A DNA stretch of 64,000 bases from Buchnera aphidicola (Aphis helianthi) (lineage in GTDB: Bacteria > Pseudomonadota > Gammaproteobacteria > Enterobacterales > Enterobacteriaceae): positions 434,001 through 498,000 of the forward strand of contig NZ_CP034894.1 in the NCBI RefSeq assembly GCF_005083845.1. Reading direction: 5' to 3'. This document shows positions 44,377-53,440 of the stretch, piece after piece (within the stretch, counting starts at the first letter, position 1; every line of letters starts with the position of its first letter). Made by a program: the position numbers and the translations under genes. The notes under the pieces are model-generated. The model searched no databases, had not been told where the DNA came from, and saw only the letters and a list, made by a program, of their open reading frames with translations.

Positions 44377-45240
44377 ATGAGTGAAAAAGATTCAAAAAAT
44401 TTAGAAAAAATTAATAAAAAAGGTTTCTTTTCTATTCTACTGAATCATATTTTTCATGAAGAACCTAAAAATAGAGAAGAATTACTCGAATTAATTCGAG
44501 ATTCAGAACAAAATGAACTCATTGATCAAGATACATGTGATATGTTAGAAGGTGTAATACATATTGCAAAGAAAAAAATTAAAGAAATAATGATACCTAG
44601 AACACAAATGATAACATTAAAATTAAATTACGATTTAAATAAGTGTCTCGATGTGATTTTAGAATCTGCACATTCACGTTTTCCAGTAATGAATAGCGAT
44701 AAAAACTATGTAGAAGGATTTTTAATTGCTAAAGATTTATTACTATTTATGAAAAATAAAAACAAAAATTTTCATATAAAAAATATATTAAGACCGGCTT
44801 TCGTTGTACCTGAAAGTAAATATGTAGATAGAATGCTAAAAGATTTTCGATTAAAACGAACACATATGGCAATAGTAATAGATGAGTTTGGAGCTGTCTC
44901 TGGATTGGTGACTATAGAAGATATCCTTGAGTTAATAGTTGGAGAAATTGAGGATGAATACGATGAAGCAGAACAGGTAAATATTCGTAAATTACAAGAA
45001 CATATATTTTCTATTAGAGCTCTTACAGAAATAAAAGAATTTAATGATTTTTTTAATACTCATTTTAGTAATGAAGAAGTAGATACAATTGGTGGATTGG
45101 TTATGAAAGCATTTGGACATTTACCAGGTCGCGGAGAAGACATTAATATTAATGGATATAATTTTAAAATATCTTTAGCAGATAGCAGAAAAATTATACA
45201 AATACATGTCACTCTTCCAGAGAAAAAACTTCTAAAATAA
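44377..45240 (+). CDS. corC: CorC/YbeX, CBS-domain protein linked to magnesium/cobalt efflux and ribosome metabolism
   Basis: The 287 residues (E. coli 292) contain an N-terminal acidic helix (REELLELIRDSEQNELIDQD), two CBS domains (MIPRTQMITL...ESAHSRFPVM and RRTHMAIVIDEFGAVSGLVT-like HMAIVIDEFGAVSGLVTIED near 165-185) and the C-terminal CorC_HlyC domain (DTIGGLVMKAFGHLPGRGE). There are no membrane segments, so it is a cytosolic protein. In E. coli it follows ybeY, as here. The E. coli name corC comes from magnesium/cobalt efflux phenotypes; a ribosome role has also been proposed for ybeX. Confidence 0.95.
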   Translation: MSEKDSKNLEKINKKGFFSILLNHIFHEEPKNREELLELIRDSEQNELIDQDTCDMLEGVIHIAKKKIKEIMIPRTQMITLKLNYDLNKCLDVILESAHSRFPVMNSDKNYVEGFLIAKDLLLFMKNKNKNFHIKNILRPAFVVPESKYVDRMLKDFRLKRTHMAIVIDEFGAVSGLVTIEDILELIVGEIEDEYDEAEQVNIRKLQEHIFSIRALTEIKEFNDFFNTHFSNEEVDTIGGLVMKAFGHLPGRGEDININGYNFKISLADSRKIIQIHVTLPEKKLLK

Positions 45241-45381
45241 TATAAAAATAAAATATATTTTACATTCAAATCTATATTTTTACATATTTATTATTATTTG
45301 AAAAAATTATTTTTTAACATAATTAAATAGTTAAAAATTTTTATTTATTTTAAAAATATAAAATTATTATAGAGAAAAATC

Positions 45382-47973
45382 ATGGAACAAGAATATTGTC
45401 CAAAAAATATTGAAATATATGTACAAAAATATTGGAAAAATAATAAAACTTTTCATGTAAATGAAGATAATACTAAAGAAAAATATTACTGTCTTCCAAT
45501 GCTGCCATATCCTTCTGGAAAGTTACATATGGGTCATGTTAGAAATTACACTATTAGTGATGTAATCTCAAGACATCAAAGAATGTTGGGAAAAAATGTT
45601 TTACAACCTATTGGTTGGGATGCTTTTGGATTACCTGCAGAAGAAGCTTCTATTAAAAATAATACAATCCCATCATCTTGGACATATAAAAACATCAAAT
45701 ACATGAAAAAACAGCTCGAATCGTTAGGTTTTAGCTATGATTGGAGCCGAGAAATAACTACATGTAAACCAGAATATTATAAATGGGAACAATGGTTTTT
45801 TATTCAGTTATATAAAAAAAAATTAGTTTATAAAAAAAATAGTTTTGTAAATTGGTGTCCATATGACAAAACTGTTTTAGCTAACGAACAAGTTATAAAT
45901 GGTTGTTGTTGGAGATGTCAAAGTACTGTAAAAATTAAGAAAATACCACAATGGTTTATAAAAATTAGAAATTACGCAGAATCTTTACATAATGACTTAA
46001 AAAAATTAAAAAATTGGCCTGAAAAAGTCAAAAGTATGCAAAAAAATTGGATTGGAAGATCCAAAGGATTTGAAATTTTTTTTAATATCAAAAATAGTAA
46101 TAAAAAAATTAAAATATTTACTACTAGAATAGATACCATAATGGGTGTTACATATATTGCAATATCTTCTTCTCATCAATTTGCCAAATATCTTTCAAAA
46201 AAAAATGAAGTATTAAAAAAATTTATTCATGAACAAAATAATGAAAACTTTTCTAAAGAAGAAATAGAAAAAATAAAATTTAAGGGAATCAATACTAATA
46301 TATTTGTTCTTCATCCTATTACAAGAAAAAATATACCTATTTGGATAGCAAATTTCGTGCACCATGAGTATGGTACTGGAGCAGTTATGTCAGTTCCAGG
46401 ACATAATGAAAATGATTGGAATTTTGCTATAAAAAACAATTTAAAAATTAAATATGTTATTCAGCCATCAAACGTAGAAGATATAAAATTAGTTAAAAAA
46501 ACATTTTTATCTAACAAAGGTATATTAATTAATTCTGGAGAGTTTAATCAACTTAATTATTATAATGCTACTAAAGCGATAAAAAAAAAATTATCAGAAA
46601 ATAAAAATATAAAAACAAAAATTGTTTATAAATTAAAAGATTGGTGTATATCTAGACAACGTTATTGGGGAACTCCAATTCCTATGGCAACAATGGACAA
46701 TGGACAAATTGTTCCAATACCAGAAAAAGACTTGCCTGTATTATTACCAGAAATCAAAAATCATTTCGATTTGTCAAAGAATTCTTTAAACAATCTATCA
46801 AGTTGGTCTACTATTAAAATTGATAATAAATCTGCTATCCGTGAAATAGATACCTTTGATACATTCATGGAATCTTCTTGGTATTATGCAAGATATACTT
46901 GTCCTAATTTTCAAGAAGGAATTATTGATCCGATAGCATCGAAATATTGGTTGCCTATCGATCAATATATTGGAGGTATAGAACATGCTATTATGCATCT
47001 AATGTATTTTAGATTTTATCATAAATTATTACGTGATTTTAAATTTGTAGAATTCGATGAACCAGCAAAAAACTTAATATGTCAAGGAATGGTGTTATCA
47101 GAAGCATTTTATCAAATTGGTAAAAATAATCAACATCATTGGATTAACAAATCTAATGTATATATCAAGAAAAATATTAAAGGAGAAATTATAAACGCAT
47201 ATGATAAAAATGGTAAAAAAGTTATATATGCAGGTATGATTAAAATGTCTAAATCTAAAAACAACGGAATTGAACCAGAATTAATAATCAATCATTTTGG
47301 AGCTGATACAATTCGATTATTTATTATGTTTGCAGCTCCTATAGAATCATCATTAGAGTGGCGTGAATCTGGGTTGAGAGGGATCTACCGATTTTTAAAA
47401 AAATTATGGAAATTATCATTTAACTATATTCAAATGAAACATGAATATAAAAATATAGATTTTAATTCTTTAAATATAAAACAAAAAAAAATGTATCATT
47501 TATTACATAAAACAATTGCCAAAGTTTCTGATGATATTAGTCGAAGAAAATCATTTAATACTGCTATTTCTACTATTATGGAATTAGTAAATGCACTAAA
47601 AAAATTTCAATTAGAAAATGAAGAAGATAAATGTATTATGAAAGATGTATTAATATCAATTATAAAAATGCTTTATCCATTTACACCACATTTATGCTTC
47701 ACATTATGGGAAAATTTAACTAACAATTGTTTGATAGATAACGAACAATGGCCTGTTTTTCAAGAAAAATTTTTATTAAAAACTAATAATATATTAGTCG
47801 TTCAAATTAATGGAAAAAAAAAATGCACTATAGAAATTCCAAATAATCTAACAAAAGAAAAAATTCTTTTTTATGTTAAAAACAGTTTATTATTAAAAGA
47901 AAAATTAAAAAATAAAAATATAAAAAAAATAATTTATATTCCTAAAAAAATAATTAACTTCGTAATATTGTAA
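45382..47973 (+). CDS. leuS: Leucyl-tRNA synthetase
   Basis: LeuRS charges tRNA-Leu. The 863 residues (E. coli 860) have the class I signature as LPYPSGKLHMGHVRNY near residue 42, the zinc-like domain (WCPYDKTVLANEQ), the CP1 editing domain with TTRIDTIMGVTY and HHEYGTGAVMSVPGHNENDW, GSSWYYARYT-like ESSWYYARYTCP, and the KMSKS motif as KMSKSKNNG near residue 622. The C-terminal domain is complete. Two ten-base A tracts (46581-46590, 47814-47823) are in frame. holA follows directly, since lptE, which lies between leuS and holA in E. coli, is absent. Confidence 0.98.
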   Translation: MEQEYCPKNIEIYVQKYWKNNKTFHVNEDNTKEKYYCLPMLPYPSGKLHMGHVRNYTISDVISRHQRMLGKNVLQPIGWDAFGLPAEEASIKNNTIPSSWTYKNIKYMKKQLESLGFSYDWSREITTCKPEYYKWEQWFFIQLYKKKLVYKKNSFVNWCPYDKTVLANEQVINGCCWRCQSTVKIKKIPQWFIKIRNYAESLHNDLKKLKNWPEKVKSMQKNWIGRSKGFEIFFNIKNSNKKIKIFTTRIDTIMGVTYIAISSSHQFAKYLSKKNEVLKKFIHEQNNENFSKEEIEKIKFKGINTNIFVLHPITRKNIPIWIANFVHHEYGTGAVMSVPGHNENDWNFAIKNNLKIKYVIQPSNVEDIKLVKKTFLSNKGILINSGEFNQLNYYNATKAIKKKLSENKNIKTKIVYKLKDWCISRQRYWGTPIPMATMDNGQIVPIPEKDLPVLLPEIKNHFDLSKNSLNNLSSWSTIKIDNKSAIREIDTFDTFMESSWYYARYTCPNFQEGIIDPIASKYWLPIDQYIGGIEHAIMHLMYFRFYHKLLRDFKFVEFDEPAKNLICQGMVLSEAFYQIGKNNQHHWINKSNVYIKKNIKGEIINAYDKNGKKVIYAGMIKMSKSKNNGIEPELIINHFGADTIRLFIMFAAPIESSLEWRESGLRGIYRFLKKLWKLSFNYIQMKHEYKNIDFNSLNIKQKKMYHLLHKTIAKVSDDISRRKSFNTAISTIMELVNALKKFQLENEEDKCIMKDVLISIIKMLYPFTPHLCFTLWENLTNNCLIDNEQWPVFQEKFLLKTNNILVVQINGKKKCTIEIPNNLTKEKILFYVKNSLLLKEKLKNKNIKKIIYIPKKIINFVIL

Positions 47974-48001
47974 AAAATCTAACAACTGTGTGTTTATTAA
48001 T

Positions 48002-49006
48002 ATGAAATTTATATATACAGAAAAATTAAAAAAAAAAATAATTAAAAAATTTAATTTATTTTATATCCTTTTAGGAGAAGATTTAATATTTTTAAATAAA
48101 AATAAAAAAATAATATTGAATTGTGCTAAAACACAAGGTTTTGTAGAAAATCATGTTATTAATATAGAAAAAAATACAGATTGGAATAAAGTTATCAATT
48201 TTTATAATTCAAAAAATTTGTTTTTTAAAAAAAAAATTTTAATTATAAATTTAATTTTAAAACAGTTAAATTCTTTATTAATACAAAATATAAATAAATT
48301 ATTATCTTTTGAAAATTTAGATATATTAACAATAGTAAAATTTAATCAATTATCTAATAATTTTAAAAATTATTTATTAACACAAAAAAATACGTTAAAA
48401 ACTGACATTATATGGTGTTTTACACCATATGGTTTAACTTTTAAAAACTGGTTAAAGCATGAAATTAAAGAAAAAAAAATAGAAATAACAGAAAATGCTT
48501 TTTTATTATTATACAAGTATTATGAAGGAAATACTTTACTTGTACATCATATATTAAATATGATACTACTTATATGGAGAAATGAATATATTACATCACA
48601 AAAAATAAAAAATATTATTAATAAATTTGCTATTTTTACTCCATTAGATTGGATAAATGCTATTTTTCAAAATAAAATAGAACAAGCATTTTATATATTA
48701 GATACTTTTTATAAGCAAAAGTATAATGTTCTTATTTTAATACGATCATTACAAAAAGATTTATTAATATTAATTAATATGAAACGTGAAAAAGAAATAA
48801 ATATGAATATATTTTTAAAAAAAAATAATGTTTTTTTAAATAGAATTAAATTTTTTAACTTTGCTATTAAATCAATAAATTTTAATAACGTTCTTAAAGT
48901 AATTAGAATTTTATTACAAATAGATATTAAAATTAAAATAGAATATAATCATGATGTTTGGATGGAATTAAAAACATTGACATTATTACTATCTTCTCCA
49001 ATATAA
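48002..49006 (+). CDS. holA: DNA polymerase III delta subunit
   Basis: HolA is the delta subunit of the clamp loader, which opens the beta clamp. The 334 residues (E. coli 343) match in blocks: FYILLGEDLIFL, KTQGFVENHVI, NTDWNKVI, KHEIKEKKIEI, YYEGNTLLVHHILNMI, IFTPLDWINAIFQ and LIRSLQKDLLILINMKR. Conservation is modest, as usual for delta. I chose ATG 48002 (MKFIYTEKL aligns with E. coli MIRLYPEQL) over a GTG at 47990. Two A tracts of 11 and 10 bases (48028-48038, 48227-48236) are in frame. Confidence 0.95.
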   Translation: MKFIYTEKLKKKIIKKFNLFYILLGEDLIFLNKNKKIILNCAKTQGFVENHVINIEKNTDWNKVINFYNSKNLFFKKKILIINLILKQLNSLLIQNINKLLSFENLDILTIVKFNQLSNNFKNYLLTQKNTLKTDIIWCFTPYGLTFKNWLKHEIKEKKIEITENAFLLLYKYYEGNTLLVHHILNMILLIWRNEYITSQKIKNIINKFAIFTPLDWINAIFQNKIEQAFYILDTFYKQKYNVLILIRSLQKDLLILINMKREKEINMNIFLKKNNVFLNRIKFFNFAIKSINFNNVLKVIRILLQIDIKIKIEYNHDVWMELKTLTLLLSSPI

Positions 49007-49026
49007 AATACTAAAACATTAAAAAA

Positions 49027-49659
49027 ATGAAAGAAATATATGCAATATTCGGAGGTAATTTTGATCCTATTCATTATGGACATATTTTTTCTGCAGAAAA
49101 ATTAGCAAAAGAAATTTCAATAAAAAAAATAATATTATTACCTAATCAAAATCCTCCTCATCGATCTCAAACTAAAACAGATATCAAACATAAATTAAAA
49201 ATGATTGAATATGCTATTAAAGATAATAATTTGTTTGAAATAAGTTTATTAGAAACAACAAAAAAAAAAATTTTTTATACTATAGATACGTTAAAAACAA
49301 TAAGATTTAAAATTGGCTTTTTAAAACCATTATGTTTTATTATAGGAGAAGACAACCTAAATAATTTAAATCTTTGGAAAAATTGGAAGAAAATATTATT
49401 ATATGCGCACTTATTAATTCTTCCAAGAATAACTATAAAAAAATACAATGATGAATTAGAAAAATGGATTATTTCGCATACTATAAAAGATAAAAATTGT
49501 CTATATCAGAAACCATTTGGATTTATTTTTTTTTCATCTATACCTATTATACAAATTTCTTCTACTGAAATTAGAAGAAATTTTATGCAAGGTAAAAGTT
49601 CAAGTAAATTATTACCTACAGAGATTGAAAAATATATTTTATCAAAAAAATTATATTAA
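49027..49659 (+). CDS. nadD: Nicotinate-nucleotide adenylyltransferase
   Basis: NadD adenylates nicotinate mononucleotide on the way to NAD. The 210 residues (E. coli 213) open with the nucleotidyltransferase motif AIFGGNFDPIHYGHIFSAE (H-x-G-H) and include LLPNQNPPHRSQTKT, FIIGEDNLNNLNLWKNWKKI and the second motif IQISSTEIRRNF. An 11-base A tract (49260-49270) is in frame. It starts 20 bases after holA, as in the E. coli holA-nadD pair. Confidence 0.97.
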   Translation: MKEIYAIFGGNFDPIHYGHIFSAEKLAKEISIKKIILLPNQNPPHRSQTKTDIKHKLKMIEYAIKDNNLFEISLLETTKKKIFYTIDTLKTIRFKIGFLKPLCFIIGEDNLNNLNLWKNWKKILLYAHLLILPRITIKKYNDELEKWIISHTIKDKNCLYQKPFGFIFFSSIPIIQISSTEIRRNFMQGKSSSKLLPTEIEKYILSKKLY

Positions 49660-49706
49660 AATCTAATTTATTTTAAATAGAATTAAACATAGTAAATTTA
49701 TAGAAC

Positions 49707-49943
49707 ATGAAAAAAATAAATATTAAATTAAATTTAATTGGACTTAGATGTCCAGAACCAATTATGATAATTCGAAAAACAATTAGAAAAATACAGCAAG
49801 ATGAAACTATATTAATTATATCAGACGATCCATCTACTAAAAGAGAAATTCCACATTTTTGTGCTTTTATGGAACATCAACTTATAGAATGTTGTACTCA
49901 TGTGAAACCCTATCGTTATCTTTTAAAAAAAGGGCTATATTAA
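49707..49943 (+). CDS. tusA: Sulfur carrier protein TusA
   Basis: TusA takes persulfide sulfur from IscS and passes it along the TusBCD/TusE relay to MnmA for 2-thiouridine in tRNA. The 78 residues (E. coli 81) have the active-site motif [18 protein letters not shown] with the single catalytic Cys near residue 14, then [22 protein letters not shown] and the final PYRYLLKKG. In E. coli it is elsewhere (yhhP), so its place after nadD reflects rearrangement. A strong hairpin follows. Confidence 0.97.
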   Translation: MKKINIKLNLIGLRCPEPIMIIRKTIRKIQQDETILIISDDPSTKREIPHFCAFMEHQLIECCTHVKPYRYLLKKGLY

Positions 49944-49990
49944 AATTAGTTCTAAAAATTATTCAATTAGTATGTTATTAAAAAAATAAT

Positions 49991-50021
49991 ATTAATATAC
50001 ACACAAAGTGTGTATATTAAT
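49991..50021. terminator. Perfect 14-bp hairpin between convergent tusA and asd, two-way terminator
   Basis: ATTAATATACACAC (49991-50004) pairs perfectly with GTGTGTATATTAAT (50008-50021) around the loop AAA. It lies between the tusA stop (49943) and the asd stop (50053). On the minus strand the stem is followed by ATTATTTTTT, a good U-run; on the plus strand by TTAACGTTTTAT. It should stop both transcripts. Confidence 0.8.
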
Positions 50022-50052
50022 TTAACGTTTTATAATATTTATTAAATAAAAA

Positions 50053-51168
50053 TCAAATATTAATTAATAAATTTAACATTCTTCTTAAAGGTTCTGCAGC
50101 TCCCCATAATAATTGATCTCCTACAGTAAAAGCTGAAAAATATTTATCACCCATACTTAGCTTCCTTACCCTACCTACTGGTATTTTTAATGTACCAGTA
50201 ACTGCTGATGGAGTTAATTTACATATCGTTTCTTGAATATTATTTGGTATAAAATCAACCCACTTATTATGACTGACAATTATTTCTTCTATATTTTTTA
50301 ATGAAATATTTTTATTCAATTTAATTAAAAATGATTGACTGTGACATCTTATTGAACTTATTCGAACACATGTTCCATCTATTATTATTTTACTTTTAGA
50401 ACCTAATATTTTATTAGTTTCAAATTGTCCTTTCCATTCTTCTCGACTTTGACCATTTCCCATATCAATATCTATCCATGGTATTAAGCTTCCAGCTAAG
50501 GGTACAGAAAAATATTTTAATGGAAAGTCATTATCTTTCATTTTTTGACTAATCTTTTTTTCAATATCTAAAATCGAAGATAATTCATTTGATAAATCTT
50601 GAGATACAACATTATATAGGGAACCCATTTGTTTTAATAGTTCAATTACATATTTAGCGCCTGCACCTGATGCTGCTTGATATGTAGATACAGAGATCCA
50701 TTCTATTAAATTATTTGAAAATAACCCTCCTAAAGCCATTAACATCAAACTAACAGTACAATTACTACCGACAAAAGTTTTAATTCCATTGTCTAAAGCT
50801 TTTTTAATAACTTTTAAGTTAACAGGATCTAACACAATAATAGAATCATCTTTCATTCTTAGGGTAGAAGCAGCATCTATCCAATAACCTTGCCAATTAT
50901 TTTTACGTAATTTAGAATAAACAGTATCAGTATAAGATCCTCCTTGACAGGTAATAATAATATCCATTTCTTCTAATAAATTAAGATTATAAGCATCTTT
51001 AAGATTTTTAAATACTATGTTATTTATAGTAGGACCATATTGACCAGATTGAGAAGTCGAAAAAAAATGAGGTGTTATTTTTAAAAAATCATTTTCTTCT
51101 CTCATTCGATTTAATAAAACTGAACCTACCATACCACGCCATCCAATGAATCCAACTGATTTCATCAT
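50053..51168 (-). CDS. asd: Aspartate-semialdehyde dehydrogenase
   Basis: Asd reduces aspartyl phosphate to aspartate semialdehyde, the branch point for lysine, threonine, methionine and diaminopimelate. The 371 residues (E. coli 367) contain the NADP loop VGFIGWRGMVGSVLL, the catalytic cysteine in FVGSNCTVSLMLMALGGLF, ASGAGAKY, VPLAGSLIPWIDIDMGNGQS and FTVGDQLLWGAAEPLRRML. There are two adjacent ATG codons (51168 and 51165); the second gives MKSVGFIGW, which matches the E. coli start, so the true start may be one codon later. It stands alone, and with lysA supplies the lysine pathway. Confidence 0.98.
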   Translation of the reverse strand: MMKSVGFIGWRGMVGSVLLNRMREENDFLKITPHFFSTSQSGQYGPTINNIVFKNLKDAYNLNLLEEMDIIITCQGGSYTDTVYSKLRKNNWQGYWIDAASTLRMKDDSIIVLDPVNLKVIKKALDNGIKTFVGSNCTVSLMLMALGGLFSNNLIEWISVSTYQAASGAGAKYVIELLKQMGSLYNVVSQDLSNELSSILDIEKKISQKMKDNDFPLKYFSVPLAGSLIPWIDIDMGNGQSREEWKGQFETNKILGSKSKIIIDGTCVRISSIRCHSQSFLIKLNKNISLKNIEEIIVSHNKWVDFIPNNIQETICKLTPSAVTGTLKIPVGRVRKLSMGDKYFSAFTVGDQLLWGAAEPLRRMLNLLINI

Positions 51169-51489
51169 GAATAAATATACGGAGTTTTTATAAAAAATAA
51201 TTTTAATTACAGTATAATAAAAAAATTCTTTAGTAAAAACTTTCCGACCTCCAAAGATAAATATAATTATTATATAATTTCATAAACAATAATTATTTAT
51301 AAAAATACTAAATTTTATTAAAAATTTTAATATACTATAAAATTATAAATTTATCTTAAAAACAATATTTTTATATAAAAAATAATTTTAAAAAAAATTA
51401 TATTAGTAATATAAAATTTCTATTATTTTTTATATACATTGTATATAGTTAAAAAAATTTATATCTTTACAAGGACATAATAAATTAAA
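51169..51489. other. 321-base gene-free interval between divergent asd and yhgN
   Basis: This is the longest stretch without a recognisable gene. It should hold both divergent promoters. It is almost all A/T, except for CTTTCCGACCTCCAAAG at 51240-51256, a short patch rich in C and G. On the minus strand that patch reads CTTTGGAGGTCGGAAAG and includes a perfect GGAGGT, but no start codon lies at usable distance after it. Just upstream of yhgN is AAGGAC (about 51470-51475). I see no tRNA, no small RNA structure and no coding frame of note. Confidence 0.7.
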
Positions 51490-52077
51490 ATGACTGAAAT
51501 AATCTCTACAACTATATTATTAATTTTGATAATGGATCCTTTAGGCAATCTTCCTATTTTTATGACAATACTAAAAAATTTAGATGCAAAAAGAAGACGA
51601 ATAGTAGTCATAAGAGAAATGATTATAGCTTTAATTGTTATGCTATTATTTTTATTTATTGGAGAAAATATACTAAGTGTTCTTAATTTAAAAACCGAAA
51701 CAGTATCTATATCTGGTGGAATTATTCTATTTTTAATTGCTATCAAAATGATTTTTCCTTCCGAAGACAATAACGGCGTATCTTCAAACGAAGAACCTTT
51801 TTTAGTTCCATTAGCAATTCCATTGGTTGCAGGGCCATCTTTATTAGCTACATTAATGTTATTATCTCATAAATATTCAAACCATATGTCATATTTAGTA
51901 GGATCTTTATTAATAGCTTGGTGCTTTACTATTATAATATTGTTACTATCAGGTTGTTTTTTAAAATTATTTGGTTCTAAAGGTGTAAATGCTTTAGAAC
52001 GATTAATGGGTTTAATATTAATTATGCTTGCTACTCAAATGTTTCTTGATGGAATCAGAACATGGTTTCAAAATTAA
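51490..52077 (+). CDS. yhgN: MarC family inner-membrane protein YhgN
   Basis: This is a multi-pass membrane protein of the MarC family; the biochemical function is not established. The 195 residues (E. coli 197) follow YhgN closely: STTILLILIMDPLGNLPIFM, KRRRIVVIREMIIALIV, SISGGIILFLIAIKMIFP, EPFLVPLAIPLVAGPSLLATLML and NALERLMGLILIMLATQMFLDG. Hydrophobicity suggests about six membrane segments. It is next to asd and divergent from it, as in E. coli (asd-yhgN). Confidence 0.95.
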   Translation: MTEIISTTILLILIMDPLGNLPIFMTILKNLDAKRRRIVVIREMIIALIVMLLFLFIGENILSVLNLKTETVSISGGIILFLIAIKMIFPSEDNNGVSSNEEPFLVPLAIPLVAGPSLLATLMLLSHKYSNHMSYLVGSLLIAWCFTIIILLLSGCFLKLFGSKGVNALERLMGLILIMLATQMFLDGIRTWFQN

Positions 52078-52139
52078 ATAAATTTGTATTTTAAAAAATT
52101 AATTTTATTAAAAATTAAATTATTATACGTTTTTATATC

Positions 52140-52169
52140 ACCTGTTATTAAAAACAACTGATAACAGGT
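52140..52169 (+). other. 9-bp inverted repeat between yhgN and pgk, possible terminator
   Basis: ACCTGTTAT (52140-52148) pairs perfectly with ATAACAGGT (52161-52169), with a 12-base loop. It contains more G/C than its surroundings. It lies 63 bases after yhgN and 54 before pgk. No U-run follows on the plus strand, so it may be a weak terminator or a protein-binding site. Confidence 0.4.
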
Positions 52170-52222
52170 ATAAATAATATTACTTAAAAATTTGTAAAAT
52201 ATAAATATAATAAGGTGTGTAT

Positions 52223-53410
52223 ATGAAAATACGGAATATGAATGAAATAAATATAACAGGAAAAAGAGTATTAATAAGATGTGACTTAAATGTTCCAATT
52301 AAAAATGGAATTATTCAATCTGATGCTAGAATACTAGCTTCGCTTCCTACGATTGAATTAGCAGTGCGAAACAAAGCAAAAGTTATTATTATGTCACATT
52401 TAGGACAACCAAAAAATGAATGTTATGAAAAAAAATACTCTTTATTTCCTATATTTGAATATTTAAAAAAAAAAATACATTATACTAAAGTATATTTTTC
52501 TAACGATTATTCAAATATTATTGCTATTAATCCTGGAGAGATATTAGTTTTAGAAAATGTTCGTTTTAATTCAGGAGAATTAAAAAATGATGCAATTTTA
52601 TCTAAAAAATATGCTAAATTATGTGATATTTTTGTCATGGACGCTTTTGGAAGCGCACATAGAAAACAAGCATCAACCTATGGGATTGGCAGCTTTGTAA
52701 ATGTTGCATGTGCTGGTCCTCTTTTAATATCTGAAATCACTATGTTAAAAAAAGTATTAAAAAATCCAAAGCGTCCTATGGTATCTATAGTAGGAGGAGC
52801 AAAAGTCTCAACTAAATTTAATGTATTAAATAAGCTCGCTAACATCTCAGATCATGTGGTAGTAGGAGGCGGTATTGCCAATACTTTTCTGGCAATTGAT
52901 TATGATATTGGAAAATCATTGCATGAATCAGAATTTATATTAAAAGCGAAAAAATTACGTGATAAACATAATAATATTATAATACCAATTGATTCTCGTA
53001 TAGGAAAAAATTTTTCTCATACTGAACCATCTACAATTAAATCACCATCAAAAATTAAAAAAAATGAAGAAATTATGGATTTTGGTGATGAAACTATTAA
53101 AAAAGTTATTAATATCCTTGAACACGCACAAACAATTATCTGGAATGGACCCGTAGGAGTATTTGAGTTTCCAAATTTTAGAAAAGGAACAGAAAAAATC
53201 GCAAAAACAATAGCAAATAATTCAGGTTTTTCAATAGCTGGAGGTGGTGATACTTTATCTGTTATTGATATGTTTGATATTAAAAATAAAATATCTTATA
53301 TTTCAACAGGAGGTGGTGCATTTCTAGAATTTATTGAAGGTAAAAAATTACCGGCAATAGAAATGTTAGAAAAAAATTTTTCTCAACAAATATTAAACAA
53401 TATTGTTTAA
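52223..53410 (+). CDS. pgk: Phosphoglycerate kinase
   Basis: Pgk makes ATP from 1,3-bisphosphoglycerate in glycolysis. The 395 residues (E. coli 387) contain GKRVLIRCDLNVPIKNG, DARILASLPTIELA, VIIMSHLGQPK, LVLENVRFNSGE, FVMDAFGSAHRKQAST, SIVGGAKVSTKF, WNGPVGVFEFPNFRKGT and FSIAGGGDTLSVID with ISTGGGAFLEFIEG. I chose ATG 52223, since AAGG at 52212-52215 is well placed for it; a GTG at 52217 would add two residues. An 11-base A tract (52465-52475) is in frame. fbaA follows 30 bases later. Confidence 0.99.
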   Translation: MKIRNMNEINITGKRVLIRCDLNVPIKNGIIQSDARILASLPTIELAVRNKAKVIIMSHLGQPKNECYEKKYSLFPIFEYLKKKIHYTKVYFSNDYSNIIAINPGEILVLENVRFNSGELKNDAILSKKYAKLCDIFVMDAFGSAHRKQASTYGIGSFVNVACAGPLLISEITMLKKVLKNPKRPMVSIVGGAKVSTKFNVLNKLANISDHVVVGGGIANTFLAIDYDIGKSLHESEFILKAKKLRDKHNNIIIPIDSRIGKNFSHTEPSTIKSPSKIKKNEEIMDFGDETIKKVINILEHAQTIIWNGPVGVFEFPNFRKGTEKIAKTIANNSGFSIAGGGDTLSVIDMFDIKNKISYISTGGGAFLEFIEGKKLPAIEMLEKNFSQQILNNIV

Positions 53411-53440
53411 TTTAAACAATTTTAAATAGTAGGAAATAAT

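Noticed and set aside
53402..53420. ATTGTTTAATTTAAACAAT palindrome at the pgk stop codon
   Set aside because: Only A/T plus one G-C pair, inside the pgk-fbaA transcript; too weak to call a terminator.
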